A DNA stretch of 59,104 nucleotides from Deltaproteobacteria bacterium. Its GTDB lineage: Bacteria; Desulfobacterota; Desulfobulbia; Desulfobulbales; JAJRZW01. This document shows positions 25,123 through 34,066 of the stretch, piece after piece. A model generated the notes under the pieces. It was not told where the DNA came from. It saw nothing but the letters and a program-made list of their open reading frames with translations, and did no database searches. The position numbers were made by a program, and so were the translations under genes. Numbering within the stretch: position 1 is the first letter of the stretch; each line of letters opens with the position of its first letter. The DNA is taken from the NCBI GenBank assembly GCA_024275015.1, contig JAJRZW010000007.1:1-59104 (forward strand), given 5' to 3'.

Positions 25123-26256
25123 TTAGGCGATGAAGTTTTTCGCCGCCCTGGTTGTGATTTCTTTGAGAATCTTGAGAAAGAGGTCGATTTCTTCCTCGGT
25201 GTTATAACGACTGAGGCTGATCCGGATTGAACCGTGGAGATATTCTTCCGGAATTCCCATGGCGGCGAGGACATGGGAGGGGTCGATGTCGCCGCTGTGG
25301 CAGGCGGACCGGGTCGAAACCGCGATCCCGCGGGAGTCGAGGTCCTGGGCGATCCCGGCTCCGGAACAGTGGCGGAAACAGGCGTTGACGGTGTTGGGCA
25401 GGCGTGGACGCGCTTCGGCAACGATGAGGACGCCGGGGATTTCTTTTTTTATCTTCTGCTCGATTCTTTTTCTTAAACCTTTGATTCCGTCGTTGGCGCG
25501 CTTGTTCATCGCCAGAGTGAGGGCCGCGGCCATGCCGGCGATGGCGGGGACGTTTTCAGTCCCGGCCCGGCGTCCGTGTTCCTGGGAGCCCCCGTGGATC
25601 ATGGGGGTGAGCGGGGCGCGTCGGCCTGAACAGAGCAGACCGACGCCTTTTGGGCCGTGGAGTTTGTGGGCCGCGATCACCAGGTAATCGCAGAAATCGC
25701 TCCGCAATTCAATCTTGCCCGCCATCTGCACCGCGTCGCAGTGGTAGAGGGCGCCGCGCTCACCGCAGATCCGGCCTATTTCCTTCACCGGCCAGATCAC
25801 CCCGGTCTCGTTATTGGCCCCCATCAGGCTGACGAGACAGGTGTCGGGACGGATTTTTTTTAAAAGTTTCTCCGGGTCGATTCCGCCCTGGCGATCAACG
25901 CTGAGCATCTCCACTTCATACCCCCGGGCCGCGAGATGGGCCAGGGGATTTAAGACGGAATCGTGTTCCACCGGGCTTGAGATGATATGGCGTTTTTCCG
26001 GGTGGGCCGCGACCGCGCTCATGATCGCGAGATTATTGGCCTCGCTGCCGCCGCCGGTAAAGGTGATCCGCGTTGGCGGACAGGACAGAAACTCCGCTGC
26101 CGTTTCCCTTGCTCCGTTAACCACGGCCAGGGCCGCTTCGCCGAAGGAGTGGGCGCTTGAGGGATTGCCGAATTTCTCTCTGAGGCAGGTTAGCATGGCC
26201 GCGATCACTTCATCCGCCGGTCGGGTTGTGGCGTTATTGTCGAGATAGATTTTCAT
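25123..26256 (-). CDS. Cysteine desulfurase (NifS/IscS-type, class I)
   Basis: 377 residues. A PLP enzyme that releases sulfur from cysteine as a persulfide. MKIYLDNNATTRP opens the protein, EHDSVLNP and DAVQMAGKIEL are conserved, the PLP lysine is in IAAHKLHGPKG (near 200) and the active Cys is in STRSACHSGDIDPS (near 322) on the extended class I loop. The gene sits 13 bp downstream of nadA, an arrangement often found where the desulfurase serves the [4Fe-4S] cluster of quinolinate synthase. A more general Fe-S or tRNA-thiolation role cannot be excluded. Confidence 0.93.
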   Translation of the reverse strand: MKIYLDNNATTRPADEVIAAMLTCLREKFGNPSSAHSFGEAALAVVNGARETAAEFLSCPPTRITFTGGGSEANNLAIMSAVAAHPEKRHIISSPVEHDSVLNPLAHLAARGYEVEMLSVDRQGGIDPEKLLKKIRPDTCLVSLMGANNETGVIWPVKEIGRICGERGALYHCDAVQMAGKIELRSDFCDYLVIAAHKLHGPKGVGLLCSGRRAPLTPMIHGGSQEHGRRAGTENVPAIAGMAAALTLAMNKRANDGIKGLRKRIEQKIKKEIPGVLIVAEARPRLPNTVNACFRHCSGAGIAQDLDSRGIAVSTRSACHSGDIDPSHVLAAMGIPEEYLHGSIRISLSRYNTEEEIDLFLKILKEITTRAAKNFIA

Positions 26257-26269
26257 TTTTTTAAGGCGG

Positions 26270-27361
26270 TTATTTTATTCCCAGCATTCTCTCAAGCGCC
26301 ATTCTGGCCCCTTTGGCGGTGTCTTCGTCAACCGTTATCCGGTTCACCACCCGTCCCTGCGCCAGGTTGTCCATGACCCAGAGGAGATAGCCGGGTTTGA
26401 TCCGGTACATGGTGGAGCAGAGGCACTGGAAGGGGGAAAGCGAATGGATTTCCTTGTCCGGGAAACGGTCGGCCAGGCGTTTTACCAGGTTGATTTCGGT
26501 ACCCACGGCCCAGTGGCTGCCGGTGGGGCTGTCGGTAACGGTGTTGATGATCCTTTCGGTCGAGCCGTCGGCGTCGCTTATCCCCACCACCTCATGACGG
26601 CATTCGGGGTGGACGATTATTTTTATCCCCGGGTCTTTTTCGCGCCATTGCTCAACATGTTCCGGCTGGAACTGCATGTGGACGGTGCAGTAGCCGTCCC
26701 AGAGGATGCTTTTGGCATTTTTCAGCGCTTCGGCGCTGTTGCCGCCGTTTTCTTCCCCGCGTTTCCAGAGGACGATCTCGTCGTTGTCAAGGCCCATGGC
26801 CACGCTGGTATTGCGCCCGAGGTGTTCGTCGGGGAAGAAAAAGACCTTGTCGCCTCTGGCAAAGGCCCATTCCAGCACTTGCCGGGCGTTTGACGAGGTG
26901 CAGACCGAGCCGCCGTGACGGCCGACAAAGTTTTTCACCGCTGCCGACGAGTTGACATAGGTCACCGGAATCACTTTTGTCCCCGGCGCCGCCGCGGCCA
27001 GGTCGTTCCAGGCCTCCTCGATCTGTTCCACCGTGGCCATGTCGGCCATGGGGCAGCCGGCGCGGAGGTCGGGCAGGATTACCTGCTGCTTCGGTCCGGA
27101 GAGCATGTCGGCGCCCTCGGCCATTAAGTGGACCCCGCAGAAAATGATGAACGGGTTGTCGCGTTCAGCGGCAAGCCGTGCCAGTTTGAGTGAGTCGCCG
27201 GTGAGATCGGCGAAACGGAAGACCGCCTCCTGCTGGTAGTGATGACAGAGGATGAGGAGCCGGTCGCCAAGTTCTCCTCGCCTTTTGGTGATGCGGGCGA
27301 TTATCTCATCTTCCGGAGCGGAGAAATATTTCTCGTTGATTTCAGTCTGAGGGTTGGTCAT
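26270..27361 (-). CDS. nadA: Quinolinate synthase A
   Basis: 363 residues. It condenses iminoaspartate with dihydroxyacetone phosphate to quinolinate for NAD synthesis, using a [4Fe-4S] cluster. Conserved pieces are ILCHHYQQEAV near residue 36, CGVHLMAEGADML, and three likely cluster cysteines in GGSVCTSSNA, HPECRHEVV and CLCSTMYRI. It is the first gene of the operon that continues through nifS, glmS, bioHC and bioD, which joins cofactor (NAD, biotin) and amino-sugar synthesis. nadB and nadC are not in the window. Confidence 0.95.
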   Translation of the reverse strand: MTNPQTEINEKYFSAPEDEIIARITKRRGELGDRLLILCHHYQQEAVFRFADLTGDSLKLARLAAERDNPFIIFCGVHLMAEGADMLSGPKQQVILPDLRAGCPMADMATVEQIEEAWNDLAAAAPGTKVIPVTYVNSSAAVKNFVGRHGGSVCTSSNARQVLEWAFARGDKVFFFPDEHLGRNTSVAMGLDNDEIVLWKRGEENGGNSAEALKNAKSILWDGYCTVHMQFQPEHVEQWREKDPGIKIIVHPECRHEVVGISDADGSTERIINTVTDSPTGSHWAVGTEINLVKRLADRFPDKEIHSLSPFQCLCSTMYRIKPGYLLWVMDNLAQGRVVNRITVDEDTAKGARMALERMLGIK

Positions 27362-27435
27362 TTACCTTTGCCTGACGGTTATTTTGAACTTTGAACCGAA
27401 AAAAAAATAATATACCCAAAAGCGGCGGATACTAC

Positions 27436-27465
27436 AAAAAAAAGGCGGAGCCATCCGGCCCCGCC
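27436..27465 (-). terminator. Rho-independent terminator after the HPF-CSD gene
   Basis: On the minus strand GGCGGGGCC-ggat-GGCTCCGCC (one G-U pair) is followed by eight T. It lies 35 bp after the stop at 27500 and before the nadA start region. Confidence 0.8.
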
Positions 27466-27499
27466 GTGGGTCTGTTTTTTTGTTTTTTATCCTCTCGCC

Positions 27500-28030
27500 T
27501 CAGGCCATGACGCTCACCATCGAGGCGCAGGGGCCTTTATCCCCCTCCGATTCGATGAACGATACCTTGTCTCCCTCGTTGAGTTTGTCAAGAGCGGCGT
27601 TTTTAAGGGCATTTTCGTGAAAATATATTTCCCGGCCGTCACCGGTGAGAATAAAACCGTAGGACTCGTATGGCGACACGGTCTTGATGGTTCCCGAAGA
27701 CGCGGCGGTGGTGTCGTCATGGACCCTGACGGTCTTCCTTCTCTTGCGCTGCAATTCTTTGAGCTGTTCGCCCAGGCGATCAAAGGCCGCCACCAGCAGG
27801 GCCTTTACCTTTTCACCCTTGCGTTTGACCACCAGGGTGTCACCCGGGACACTGGCAATCACCCGCAGGGCGTATCCTCCCTCCCGGTGGTTTGAGGTCG
27901 ATTCAAGCGTTACCCTGAGGTTATGAACCAGACCCGGGTGGTGCCGGGAAAGCCGGTCTCTTTCCTCCTCGATTTTGTGCTGCCAGGATTTCCTGATTTC
28001 GAGATTCGGGCCTTCAACCTGAAGTTCCAT
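27500..28030 (-). CDS. HPF/RaiA-like ribosome-associated domain fused to a cold-shock domain
   Basis: 176 residues in two parts. Residues 1-~100 resemble the sigma-54 modulation/HPF/RaiA fold (HKIEEERDRLSRHHPG, then VLxxVxxSxDTLVVKRKG-type strands and a helix ending KELQRKRRKT). Residues ~108-176 are a CspA-like OB fold, with GTIKTVSPYESYGFI in place of the usual GxVKWFNxxKGFGFI, the EIYFHENAL strand and GDKVSF. The chimera should bind the ribosome or RNA during dormancy or stress; this is inference from the domains. Start at 28030; a family A short repeat lies just upstream. Confidence 0.8.
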   Translation of the reverse strand: MELQVEGPNLEIRKSWQHKIEEERDRLSRHHPGLVHNLRVTLESTSNHREGGYALRVIASVPGDTLVVKRKGEKVKALLVAAFDRLGEQLKELQRKRRKTVRVHDDTTAASSGTIKTVSPYESYGFILTGDGREIYFHENALKNAALDKLNEGDKVSFIESEGDKGPCASMVSVMA

Positions 28031-28062
28031 GCAGATACCTCCATAATGGGGTTTTTGGATAC

Positions 28063-28112
28063 GGCGGCGCGGACATCAGCCGCGTACAGTCCGTTTTTCA
28101 ACGGACTGTTAA
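28063..28112 (-). repeat. Family A short form (A6)
   Basis: GGCGGCGCGGACATCAGCC and CAGTCCGTTTTTCAACGGAC, i.e. hairpins 2 and 1 in reverse orientation, 33 bp upstream of the HPF-CSD start. It may lie in that gene's leader. Confidence 0.75.
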
Positions 28113-28207
28113 GAATCCAGAGGACATTTTTATTCTATCAAAAAAATATGACCGGGGGAGGGAATTGGCCAATTTTTTATCGCTCAGTCCCTATGAACTC
28201 GTAACCA

Positions 28208-28285
28208 TATAATGATGAAGTCGTAACAGCTTTCCGTCCGGTTGAATACGCCTCCGCGGGTACTTGTTACGAGACCATCATGTAA
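28208..28285 (+). repeat. Family D extragenic repeat, copy 3
   Basis: GATGAAGTCGTAACAGC, TACGCCTCCGCGGGTACT and TTGTTACGAGACCATCATG match parts of 7684-7823. The remainder of this 363-bp gap (28286-28393) holds only the 12-bp palindrome CCGCCATGGCGG at 28350 and no gene. Confidence 0.6.
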
Positions 28286-28393
28286 TGTGATGGTTGGGCA
28301 GGATTTTTGATATACAGGAGAGGTGTCATTTGGCGAGCGAGGTCATATACCGCCATGGCGGAACCGAGCGAACAAGAGGACACTCTGACGTCA

Positions 28394-29386
28394 TCAGCCT
28401 CGGGGGATAGCGGCAATACGTCGGCGGCTTTCTTTTATTCGTTGAAGGATATTCCGGTCTTCGGCCGCGGCCCGGGTGATTAACGCGATTGCCTGTCTGC
28501 TTTTGTTGTGATCATGGCAGACGAGGAGGAGGTCGGCCCCGGAGGCAAAGGCGTCACTGGCGGCATCGGCGGCGCTGGTCTCGTTTTCCACCGCCCCCAT
28601 CTCCAGGTCATCGGTGACGATTACCCGGTCAAAGCCCAGTTCCCGCCGCAGGATATGGCTGAGGATTTTTTTCGAGACCGTGGCCTGATTGTCCGGGTCC
28701 AGGGCCGGATATATGGTGTGTGAGGTCATGATCATTGCCACCCCGGCCCGGATCGCGGCGGCAAAGGGGATGATGTCTTCCGCGAGTTCAGCGGCATCGG
28801 CGGCGATGGTCGGCAGGGTGATATGGGGATCGGGGACCGCACGACCGAGACCGGGGAAATGTTTGCCGCAGGCGGCAAGGCCGTTTCCCTGCATTGTTTT
28901 TATGATCAGGACGCCTAATCGGGCCACGGTCTCCGGGTCGCCGCCGAGGCTGCGGCGTTCCATGAACAGCCCTCGGCCCCCGGGGCTGACATCAAGGACC
29001 GGGGAGAAGTTGAGGTTGATCCCCACACTCAGGAGTTCTCCGGCGCAGGTGCGGGCGTATCTCTGTACCGCTTTTTCAGGGCTTTCCGACTCTGCCGTTT
29101 CCCGAAGATCGGGGAAGAGGGTAAAGGGCGGACCCAGACGGGCGACGCTGCCGCCTTCCTGGTCGATGCCTATCAGCGGCGGCATGAGTCCCGCGGCCAC
29201 GCATTCCTTCCGGATCGAGGTGGTCAGTTCCGTGATCTGTTCCGGGGTGTCACAGTTTTTTTTAAAGAGAATAAAGTTGTTGATTCCGTGGTCGTGGATC
29301 AATTCCCGGCTGGAATCGTCAAGCGACAGTCCCGGAAGCCCGGTCATGAACAACCCGCCTGTTTCGCGGATGGCGGCGTCAGGCAT
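28394..29386 (-). CDS. nagZ: Glycoside hydrolase family 3 beta-N-acetylhexosaminidase, NagZ-like
   Basis: 330 residues. A cytoplasmic enzyme that removes GlcNAc from anhydromuropeptides in wall recycling. The GH3/NagZ features are [14 protein letters not shown] (near 75), the hallmark [14 protein letters not shown] (near 160, with the His of the Asp-His catalytic pair) and [12 protein letters not shown] near 250. The Asp of VTDDLEMG is the nucleophile position. The start at 29386 is chosen for GGAAGAGG upstream; it overlaps the queC stop by 8 bases. There is no signal peptide, as expected for NagZ. Confidence 0.88.
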   Translation of the reverse strand: MPDAAIRETGGLFMTGLPGLSLDDSSRELIHDHGINNFILFKKNCDTPEQITELTTSIRKECVAAGLMPPLIGIDQEGGSVARLGPPFTLFPDLRETAESESPEKAVQRYARTCAGELLSVGINLNFSPVLDVSPGGRGLFMERRSLGGDPETVARLGVLIIKTMQGNGLAACGKHFPGLGRAVPDPHITLPTIAADAAELAEDIIPFAAAIRAGVAMIMTSHTIYPALDPDNQATVSKKILSHILRRELGFDRVIVTDDLEMGAVENETSAADAASDAFASGADLLLVCHDHNKSRQAIALITRAAAEDRNILQRIKESRRRIAAIPRG

Positions 29387-30086
29387 TGTCGGCCTCTTCC
29401 TCGACGTATGGGGCTGGATCACTTATCCCGACTGCGGCGAATCCGGCCAGGCGCAGACGGCAGGCGTCGCATATGCCGCAGGCCCGGCCGGAGGCATCGG
29501 GGTTGTAACAGGAATGGGTTGTGGCATAATCCACCCCCAGATCAAGGCCGCGGCGTATAATCTCCGCCTTGCTTAAAGCGATAAGCGGGGTGTGGATGGA
29601 TAACTCGTGTCCCTCAACCCCGGCTTTTGTTCCGAGGTTGAAGGCGGTTTCGATGGCGGCAATGTATTCGGGGCGGCAGTCGGGGTAGCCGCTGTAATCA
29701 ACGGCGTTTACCCCGATGAAGATGTCGCCGCTGCCGATGACCTCGGCAAAGGCGGCGGCATGGGCGAGAAATATGGTATTACGTCCAGGGACATAGGTGG
29801 CGGGGATGTCGGTCATCTCGTCATCTTCGCGGTCAACCGGTATCCCGATATCGCGGTCGGTGAGGGCGGAACCGCCGATGCGGTCAAGATCGATGCGCAG
29901 CACCAGATGTCGTGCCGCCCCCATTTCGGCCGCGATTCCGGCGGCGCGGTCAAGTTCCACCTTCTGTCGTTGACCGTAGGCGAAACTGAGGCAGTGGCAT
30001 TGGTAACCCAGATCGGTGGCAATGGCCAGGACTGTGGTCGAATCAAGGCCGCCGGAGAGGAGGATAACCGCTTTTTCCCCTTTCAT
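29379..30086 (-). CDS. queC: 7-cyano-7-deazaguanine (preQ0) synthase
   Basis: 235 residues. It converts 7-carboxy-7-deazaguanine to preQ0 using ATP and ammonia, on the way to queuosine. The PP-loop [11 protein letters not shown] is at residues ~11-21, and the C-terminal zinc site is [20 protein letters not shown]. It lies 6 bp after cbiO and overlaps nagZ, so it is co-transcribed with the nickel/cobalt transporter genes. No queD, queE or queF is visible. Confidence 0.94.
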   Translation of the reverse strand: MKGEKAVILLSGGLDSTTVLAIATDLGYQCHCLSFAYGQRQKVELDRAAGIAAEMGAARHLVLRIDLDRIGGSALTDRDIGIPVDREDDEMTDIPATYVPGRNTIFLAHAAAFAEVIGSGDIFIGVNAVDYSGYPDCRPEYIAAIETAFNLGTKAGVEGHELSIHTPLIALSKAEIIRRGLDLGVDYATTHSCYNPDASGRACGICDACRLRLAGFAAVGISDPAPYVEEEADNA

Positions 30087-30092
30087 TTTCAG

Positions 30093-30842
30093 TCAGCCTC
30101 CGCATGCCGGACAGCCCTGCATTCGCAGGGGTTTTTCAAGGCGGCTTGATTTAAGCAGGTCATTGTCGGCAAATATATCCGTGGTGCGGCCGTCGGCCTT
30201 GATTTCTCCCGCGTGCATGACGATGGTCCGTTCGCACAGGTCCATGACCATGTCAAGGTCGTGGGTGGCGATAATCTTGGTGTGTTTGAAGGTGGCGAGA
30301 AGCTCGATGAGCCGCCGTCGGGCCCGGGGGTCAAGGCCGGCAGTGGGTTCGTCCATCACCAGGATGTCCGGGGCCATGGAGAGAACCGAGGCGATTGCTA
30401 CCCGGCGTTTCTGGCCGGTTGAGAGGCGGTGGGGGGGGCGTTCGGCGAGATCGGTGACCCCGACGGTTTCAAGGGCGTCTTCCACCCGTTTTTTCACCTC
30501 TTCCGGGGTCATGTCAAGATTCAGGGGGCCGAAGGCGACATCATCGAACACCGTGGTCATGAAGAGTTGGTCGTCGGGGTCCTGGAAGACCATGCCCACG
30601 GTGCGCCGGACTTCCTGAAGGGTGTCGCAGGTGAGCAGGGAATCGCCGATACGCACCTGACCGTTGGTGGGGGCGAGAAAGCCGTTTAGGTGCAGGAGCA
30701 GAGTCGATTTTCCGGCGCCGTTGGCACCGACGATGGCCACCGATTCTCCATGGTAGATGGTGAACGACAGTCCTTTCAGGGCCGGAGTGTGGTCGGGATA
30801 GTTGAATTTCAAATCTTCTACGGCAACGATATGGTGGCTCAT
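30093..30842 (-). CDS. cbiO: Energy-coupling ATPase of the Ni/Co ECF transporter
   Basis: 249 residues. Walker A is VGANGAGKSTLLLHLNG (near residue 40), the ABC signature is LSTGQKRRVAIA (near 140), Walker B ILVMDEPTAGLD and the switch His in IATHDLD. CbiO energises CbiMQ in the membrane. The start at 30842 overlaps the cbiQ stop by 4 bases (ATGA); an upstream in-frame Met would lie deep inside cbiQ. Confidence 0.94.
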   Translation of the reverse strand: MSHHIVAVEDLKFNYPDHTPALKGLSFTIYHGESVAIVGANGAGKSTLLLHLNGFLAPTNGQVRIGDSLLTCDTLQEVRRTVGMVFQDPDDQLFMTTVFDDVAFGPLNLDMTPEEVKKRVEDALETVGVTDLAERPPHRLSTGQKRRVAIASVLSMAPDILVMDEPTAGLDPRARRRLIELLATFKHTKIIATHDLDMVMDLCERTIVMHAGEIKADGRTTDIFADNDLLKSSRLEKPLRMQGCPACGG

Positions 30843-31660
30843 TTGATCTCCATAAGCAGCCGGCCCAGAAGCCCGGCGATGTCGGCACTTCGCATGGTGA
30901 TGAAAATGACGCTGAATCCGGCGGCGAAAAGCCATTCTTTATAACCGAAGGAAAATTGTCGTACTATCTTTATTTCACCGGTAAAGGCGCGCGAAAGCAT
31001 GGCCATGTGAATCCTCTGGGCCCGGTCGATGGTCCGCAGAAGGAGGTTGCCGGCGATCTGTAGAAACACCCGGTAGGTTATCTTCCCCTTGCGGGAAAAG
31101 GAACGCAGAGAGTGGGCCCTGACGATGCGGAGGGATTCGGCAATGAGGACGAAGAGGTAACGGTAGAGCATGAGAAGCTGGACCGCGAAGATCTTCGGCG
31201 TCCCGAGCTTTTCCATGGCCATGCACATGGGCGCGAACCCGGTTGAGGCGATGAGGATCAGGGCCGCGCTTACGGTGAGGATAAAACGGATAATGAGAGA
31301 GGCGAACGAGACCCAGCCGCCGGATATGGCAATCGGGCCGATGGTAAACATCACTGTCTGATCAAACCAGGGGTTGAAGATCCCGATAAAGATGACAAAC
31401 GGCGAGACCATGATGAGCTTTTTGGCAAGATAGCCGGGGGGCAGATCGCCAAGGCCGATCAGTACCGCGGGGTAAAGAGAAAACGGCAACAGGCGGCTGA
31501 TTTCGTATTTGCCGAACGAGACCACGCAGACGATGAACACCAGGGTGGCCAGGAGTTTGGCCCGGGGGTCAAGACGGTGCAGGGGGGTGTCGGCCAGGGC
31601 GAGGATATCGAGACGACCGATATCGTAGAAGGCCTTGTCTATTCTTGACGATATACACAC
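30839..31660 (-). CDS. cbiQ: Transmembrane coupling component of the Ni/Co ECF transporter
   Basis: 273 residues with the family opening HRLDPRAKLLATLVFIV (near 30), about five membrane helices, and the cytosolic coupling helices around ESLRIVRAHSLRSFS and RAQRIHMAMLSRAF, which correspond to the Ala-Arg-Gly-like motifs that dock on CbiO. GTG start at 31660, 13 bp after cbiM. It forms the T component of the ECF importer. Confidence 0.92.
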   Translation of the reverse strand: MCISSRIDKAFYDIGRLDILALADTPLHRLDPRAKLLATLVFIVCVVSFGKYEISRLLPFSLYPAVLIGLGDLPPGYLAKKLIMVSPFVIFIGIFNPWFDQTVMFTIGPIAISGGWVSFASLIIRFILTVSAALILIASTGFAPMCMAMEKLGTPKIFAVQLLMLYRYLFVLIAESLRIVRAHSLRSFSRKGKITYRVFLQIAGNLLLRTIDRAQRIHMAMLSRAFTGEIKIVRQFSFGYKEWLFAAGFSVIFITMRSADIAGLLGRLLMEIK

Positions 31661-31673
31661 CCCCTGTTTCCCC

Positions 31674-32705
31674 TCAGGCCGGATTTCCTGACTTCTTTTT
31701 CAGGGCAAAGCCTATTCCCAAACCGAGAAGCATGACCATTACTCCGCCGACGAGTCCGGCGGTGGAGGTGCCGAGGCTGACCGGACTGGATGAAGTGTCG
31801 GCCGCTTCCGGGGCCGCGGTTTTTTCCTTGAAACCGTAATCAGGCATAAACGCGGTCTTGTCCTGTACTTTTTCCATGACTGAGTGGACGCCGTCGCCCG
31901 GTCCTGCCAGTTCCTCATGGCCGGTGACCTTTGCCAGCGACCATTCGAGTCCGTCGGGATGACTTGAGGCGAACCAGGAAAGGGTTCCCGCGGCTATCAC
32001 CGCCACCGTCGCCAGACCAGTCAGAACCTTTTTAATCGGAAGGTCTCCCAGGGGGCGGTCGGTGGCGGCGCAGTCAAGAATCTCCGGGCGCGCTTTCCAG
32101 ATAAAGGCGACGATGCCGGCGGTTATCAGTCCTTCGACAATGCCGATGGCGAGGTGAATGGGCTGCATCATAATGATGAACGAGGAAAAGGGGAGTTCGC
32201 TGATCCCGCTCATGGTGGTCTCAAGGACTACGGCAAAGGCCCCTAATTGCAGTGATACCACTCCGGCGACCAGGGCCGCGGCAAGGAGTCTGGTGCCGCT
32301 TGGGCTGTTGCCGGCGATTTTTTTGTAAATCAGGGGGTAGCCGATATAACAGCCGATTATTCCCATGTTGAATATATTACAGCCAAGGGCGAGAAGGCCG
32401 CCGTCGGCAAAGAACAGGGCCTGGACCACGATAACCGAGGCGATGGCGAGGCAGGCGGCGTCGGGGCCAAGGAGAATGGCCAGCAGCAGTCCTCCGAGGA
32501 GGTGACCGCTTGAACCGGTGCCGGGGATAGAGAAGTTGATCATCTGGATCGCGAAGACAAAGGCGGCCAGAACTCCCATGAGTGGGATTTTGCGGTCGTC
32601 GAGACTTTTTCTTACCTTACGTGAGGCATAAGCGGTGGTGGCGGCGGTGACGACCCACATGGTCCCGCCGACCGCGGGTGAGAGTAAAGCGTCTGCCATA
32701 TGCAT
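31674..32705 (-). CDS. cbiM: CbiM fused to a PDGLE (CbiN-like) domain, Ni/Co-binding S component
   Basis: 343 residues. MHMADALLSPAVGG is the CbiM/NikM N-terminus, in which the N-terminal amine, His2 and a later His form the metal site, so correct processing matters. Six or seven membrane helices follow up to ~225. Residues ~235-300 carry SSHPDGLEWSLAKVTG, the PDGLE domain that replaces the separate small subunit CbiN/NikN. A final helix lies near 320-340. The ATG at 32705 has GGAGG 9 bases before. Because NikR is next door, nickel is the likely ion. A candidate NikR operator lies 17 bp upstream. Confidence 0.92.
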   Translation of the reverse strand: MHMADALLSPAVGGTMWVVTAATTAYASRKVRKSLDDRKIPLMGVLAAFVFAIQMINFSIPGTGSSGHLLGGLLLAILLGPDAACLAIASVIVVQALFFADGGLLALGCNIFNMGIIGCYIGYPLIYKKIAGNSPSGTRLLAAALVAGVVSLQLGAFAVVLETTMSGISELPFSSFIIMMQPIHLAIGIVEGLITAGIVAFIWKARPEILDCAATDRPLGDLPIKKVLTGLATVAVIAAGTLSWFASSHPDGLEWSLAKVTGHEELAGPGDGVHSVMEKVQDKTAFMPDYGFKEKTAAPEAADTSSSPVSLGTSTAGLVGGVMVMLLGLGIGFALKKKSGNPA

Positions 32706-32721
32706 GATGGTTTTCCTCCGG

Positions 32722-32748
32722 GTATTACAAGTTTTTAAATGATAGCAC
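32722..32748. promoter_or_regulatory. Candidate NikR operator upstream of cbiM
   Basis: GTATTAC-N13-ATAGCAC. The delta-proteobacterial NikR motif, as I recall it, is GTGTTAY-N13/14-RTAACAC; each half matches 6 of 7 positions with the right spacing. It lies just upstream of the cbiM ribosome-binding site, where binding would block transcription or initiation. Confidence 0.5.
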
Positions 32749-32805
32749 AACGTCGGCAAAAAAAGAACGCTTAATCGCGTCCAGGGCTTAGAAATCCGTT
32801 GAATT

Positions 32806-32844
32806 CCACCGGTTCGGCGTAAGGGGGAAACGTCGAACCGGTGG
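32806..32844. terminator. 11-bp perfect hairpin after the LbtU-like gene
   Basis: CCACCGGTTCG and CGAACCGGTGG with a 17-base loop, extendable by GTTG/CAAC. It begins 22 bp downstream of the porin stop. No T-run follows on the minus strand, so it may act as a 3'-stabiliser or processing site instead of a terminator between the porin and the cbi operon. Confidence 0.5.
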
Positions 32845-32865
32845 ACAACGGAGAGATGCTGTGGC

Positions 32866-33963
32866 TTAGAACTCGACCGCCAGCTGGGCGGTGACCGTGT
32901 GACTGGTATTGGTGTCAGGGTTGTCACCGGCGTCACTGAAGAGATACTCAAGTGACAGGGCGGTGTTTTTCGCGAAGCTCCAGGAACAGGTGGCGCCGTA
33001 GCGCCGGAGGTCGTCCTCAAAGTCGTCGCTGTTTTCATAGCGCACGGCGTAACTCAGGTTCTCGGTCAGTTCACCCCGGGCCTCAAGGAAGAACGCCTGC
33101 GGTTTTTCCCCGGACAGTTCGCCGCTCGCGCCCGCGGCGGCGGCGACCTCACCGGCGGTAAAGGTCTTGAGGGCGGTGAGGTATTCGCCGCTCAGGGTTA
33201 CCGGGCCGAGGTCGAGGGTGGCGAAGGCGCTTATCCCGTCAACGCTTCTCGCGTATGTCGTGCCCTTGATTAATTCAATATCGGTTTCAGCCAGGTCGGA
33301 TATGTATGAAACTCCTAATTCCAGAGGCTTTACCGGGTTCACGGTGAGCGAGGCCGCGACCCCGTCGATGACGTTGTTTTTGCCGTCAGGATCGGAATCG
33401 CCGTTGAACACGGCAAGGGACGCCTCAACGGGGCCGAGTTCATACTGGCCCATAAGGGCGCTGCGGTCGGTCTCCCCAAGGTCGAGGGTGACCGGGTCGG
33501 TGAGCATCTCGGAGTCAAAACCGCCGAAGGGGAGGTAAAACTGTCCGGCCACCAGTTTGGCGTGGCCGGGGCCCATGTCTTTCAGGTCGACTGAGACAAA
33601 GCCTTCGTCCACCCCCAGCGGGGTCTCGTCCTCTTCGTAGAGAAAGGTTAGGTGGCCGTGAACATGGTCGTTGACGTCGGCCTGAAAACCGAACATGGCA
33701 GTGGCGAGGGTGATGTCGCTCTCGTCAGGCCGGTTTTCGGGCGAATTATAGGAGAGTTCCGCCTCCAGGGCCCCGTAGAAGGTGATTTTTTTGTTGAGAC
33801 TGAACAGCGAGAGCTGGTCTTTCTTTGCCGCATTGGATTCAAGACGGTCAAGGCGGCTGCGGAGATTCTCGATTTCCCCCCTGGTATCGATGTCCAGGGC
33901 CAGAGACGGGGTGGCAGTGGCGGCCAGGAGCATGGCCGTGGTCGCAAAAATAAGTTTTTTCAT
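32866..33963 (-). CDS. LbtU-family outer-membrane porin
   Basis: 365 residues. A signal peptide ends at TPSLALD. A short coiled coil (EIENLRSRLDRLESNAA) is followed by a beta-barrel with FYGALEAELSYN, a repeated DLKDMGPGHAKLVAGQFYLPFGGFD-type section and C-terminal HTVTAQLAVEF ending in Phe. The layout is that of LbtU, the Legionella siderophore importer. Its position between the Ni/Co ECF genes and nikR, with its own candidate NikR site, suggests it admits nickel or a nickel chelate through the outer membrane. No TonB box was recognised, consistent with a porin. Confidence 0.8.
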   Translation of the reverse strand: MKKLIFATTAMLLAATATPSLALDIDTRGEIENLRSRLDRLESNAAKKDQLSLFSLNKKITFYGALEAELSYNSPENRPDESDITLATAMFGFQADVNDHVHGHLTFLYEEDETPLGVDEGFVSVDLKDMGPGHAKLVAGQFYLPFGGFDSEMLTDPVTLDLGETDRSALMGQYELGPVEASLAVFNGDSDPDGKNNVIDGVAASLTVNPVKPLELGVSYISDLAETDIELIKGTTYARSVDGISAFATLDLGPVTLSGEYLTALKTFTAGEVAAAAGASGELSGEKPQAFFLEARGELTENLSYAVRYENSDDFEDDLRRYGATCSWSFAKNTALSLEYLFSDAGDNPDTNTSHTVTAQLAVEF

Positions 33964-33977
33964 GTCCTCCCTCTTTG

Positions 33978-34004
33978 GTAATATTTTTTACGAAAAAGTG
34001 GCAC
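33978..34004. promoter_or_regulatory. Candidate NikR operator upstream of the LbtU-like gene
   Basis: GTAATAT-N13-GTGGCAC, 14 bp upstream of the porin ATG. Each half matches 5 of 7 positions of the remembered NikR motif and the 13-base spacer is kept. It is weaker than the cbiM site. Confidence 0.35.
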
Positions 34005-34039
34005 GAGTCTAAACCTGGAAATAATTTTTGTCAAGCTGG

Positions 34040-34066
34040 ATATTACGTTTTTTTGTTATGTGTTAT
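34040..34066. promoter_or_regulatory. Possible NikR half-site near the nikR promoter
   Basis: ATATTAC-N13-GTGTTAT. GTGTTAT is a perfect single half-site, but the pair is a direct rather than inverted arrangement, so this is tentative. Confidence 0.2.
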
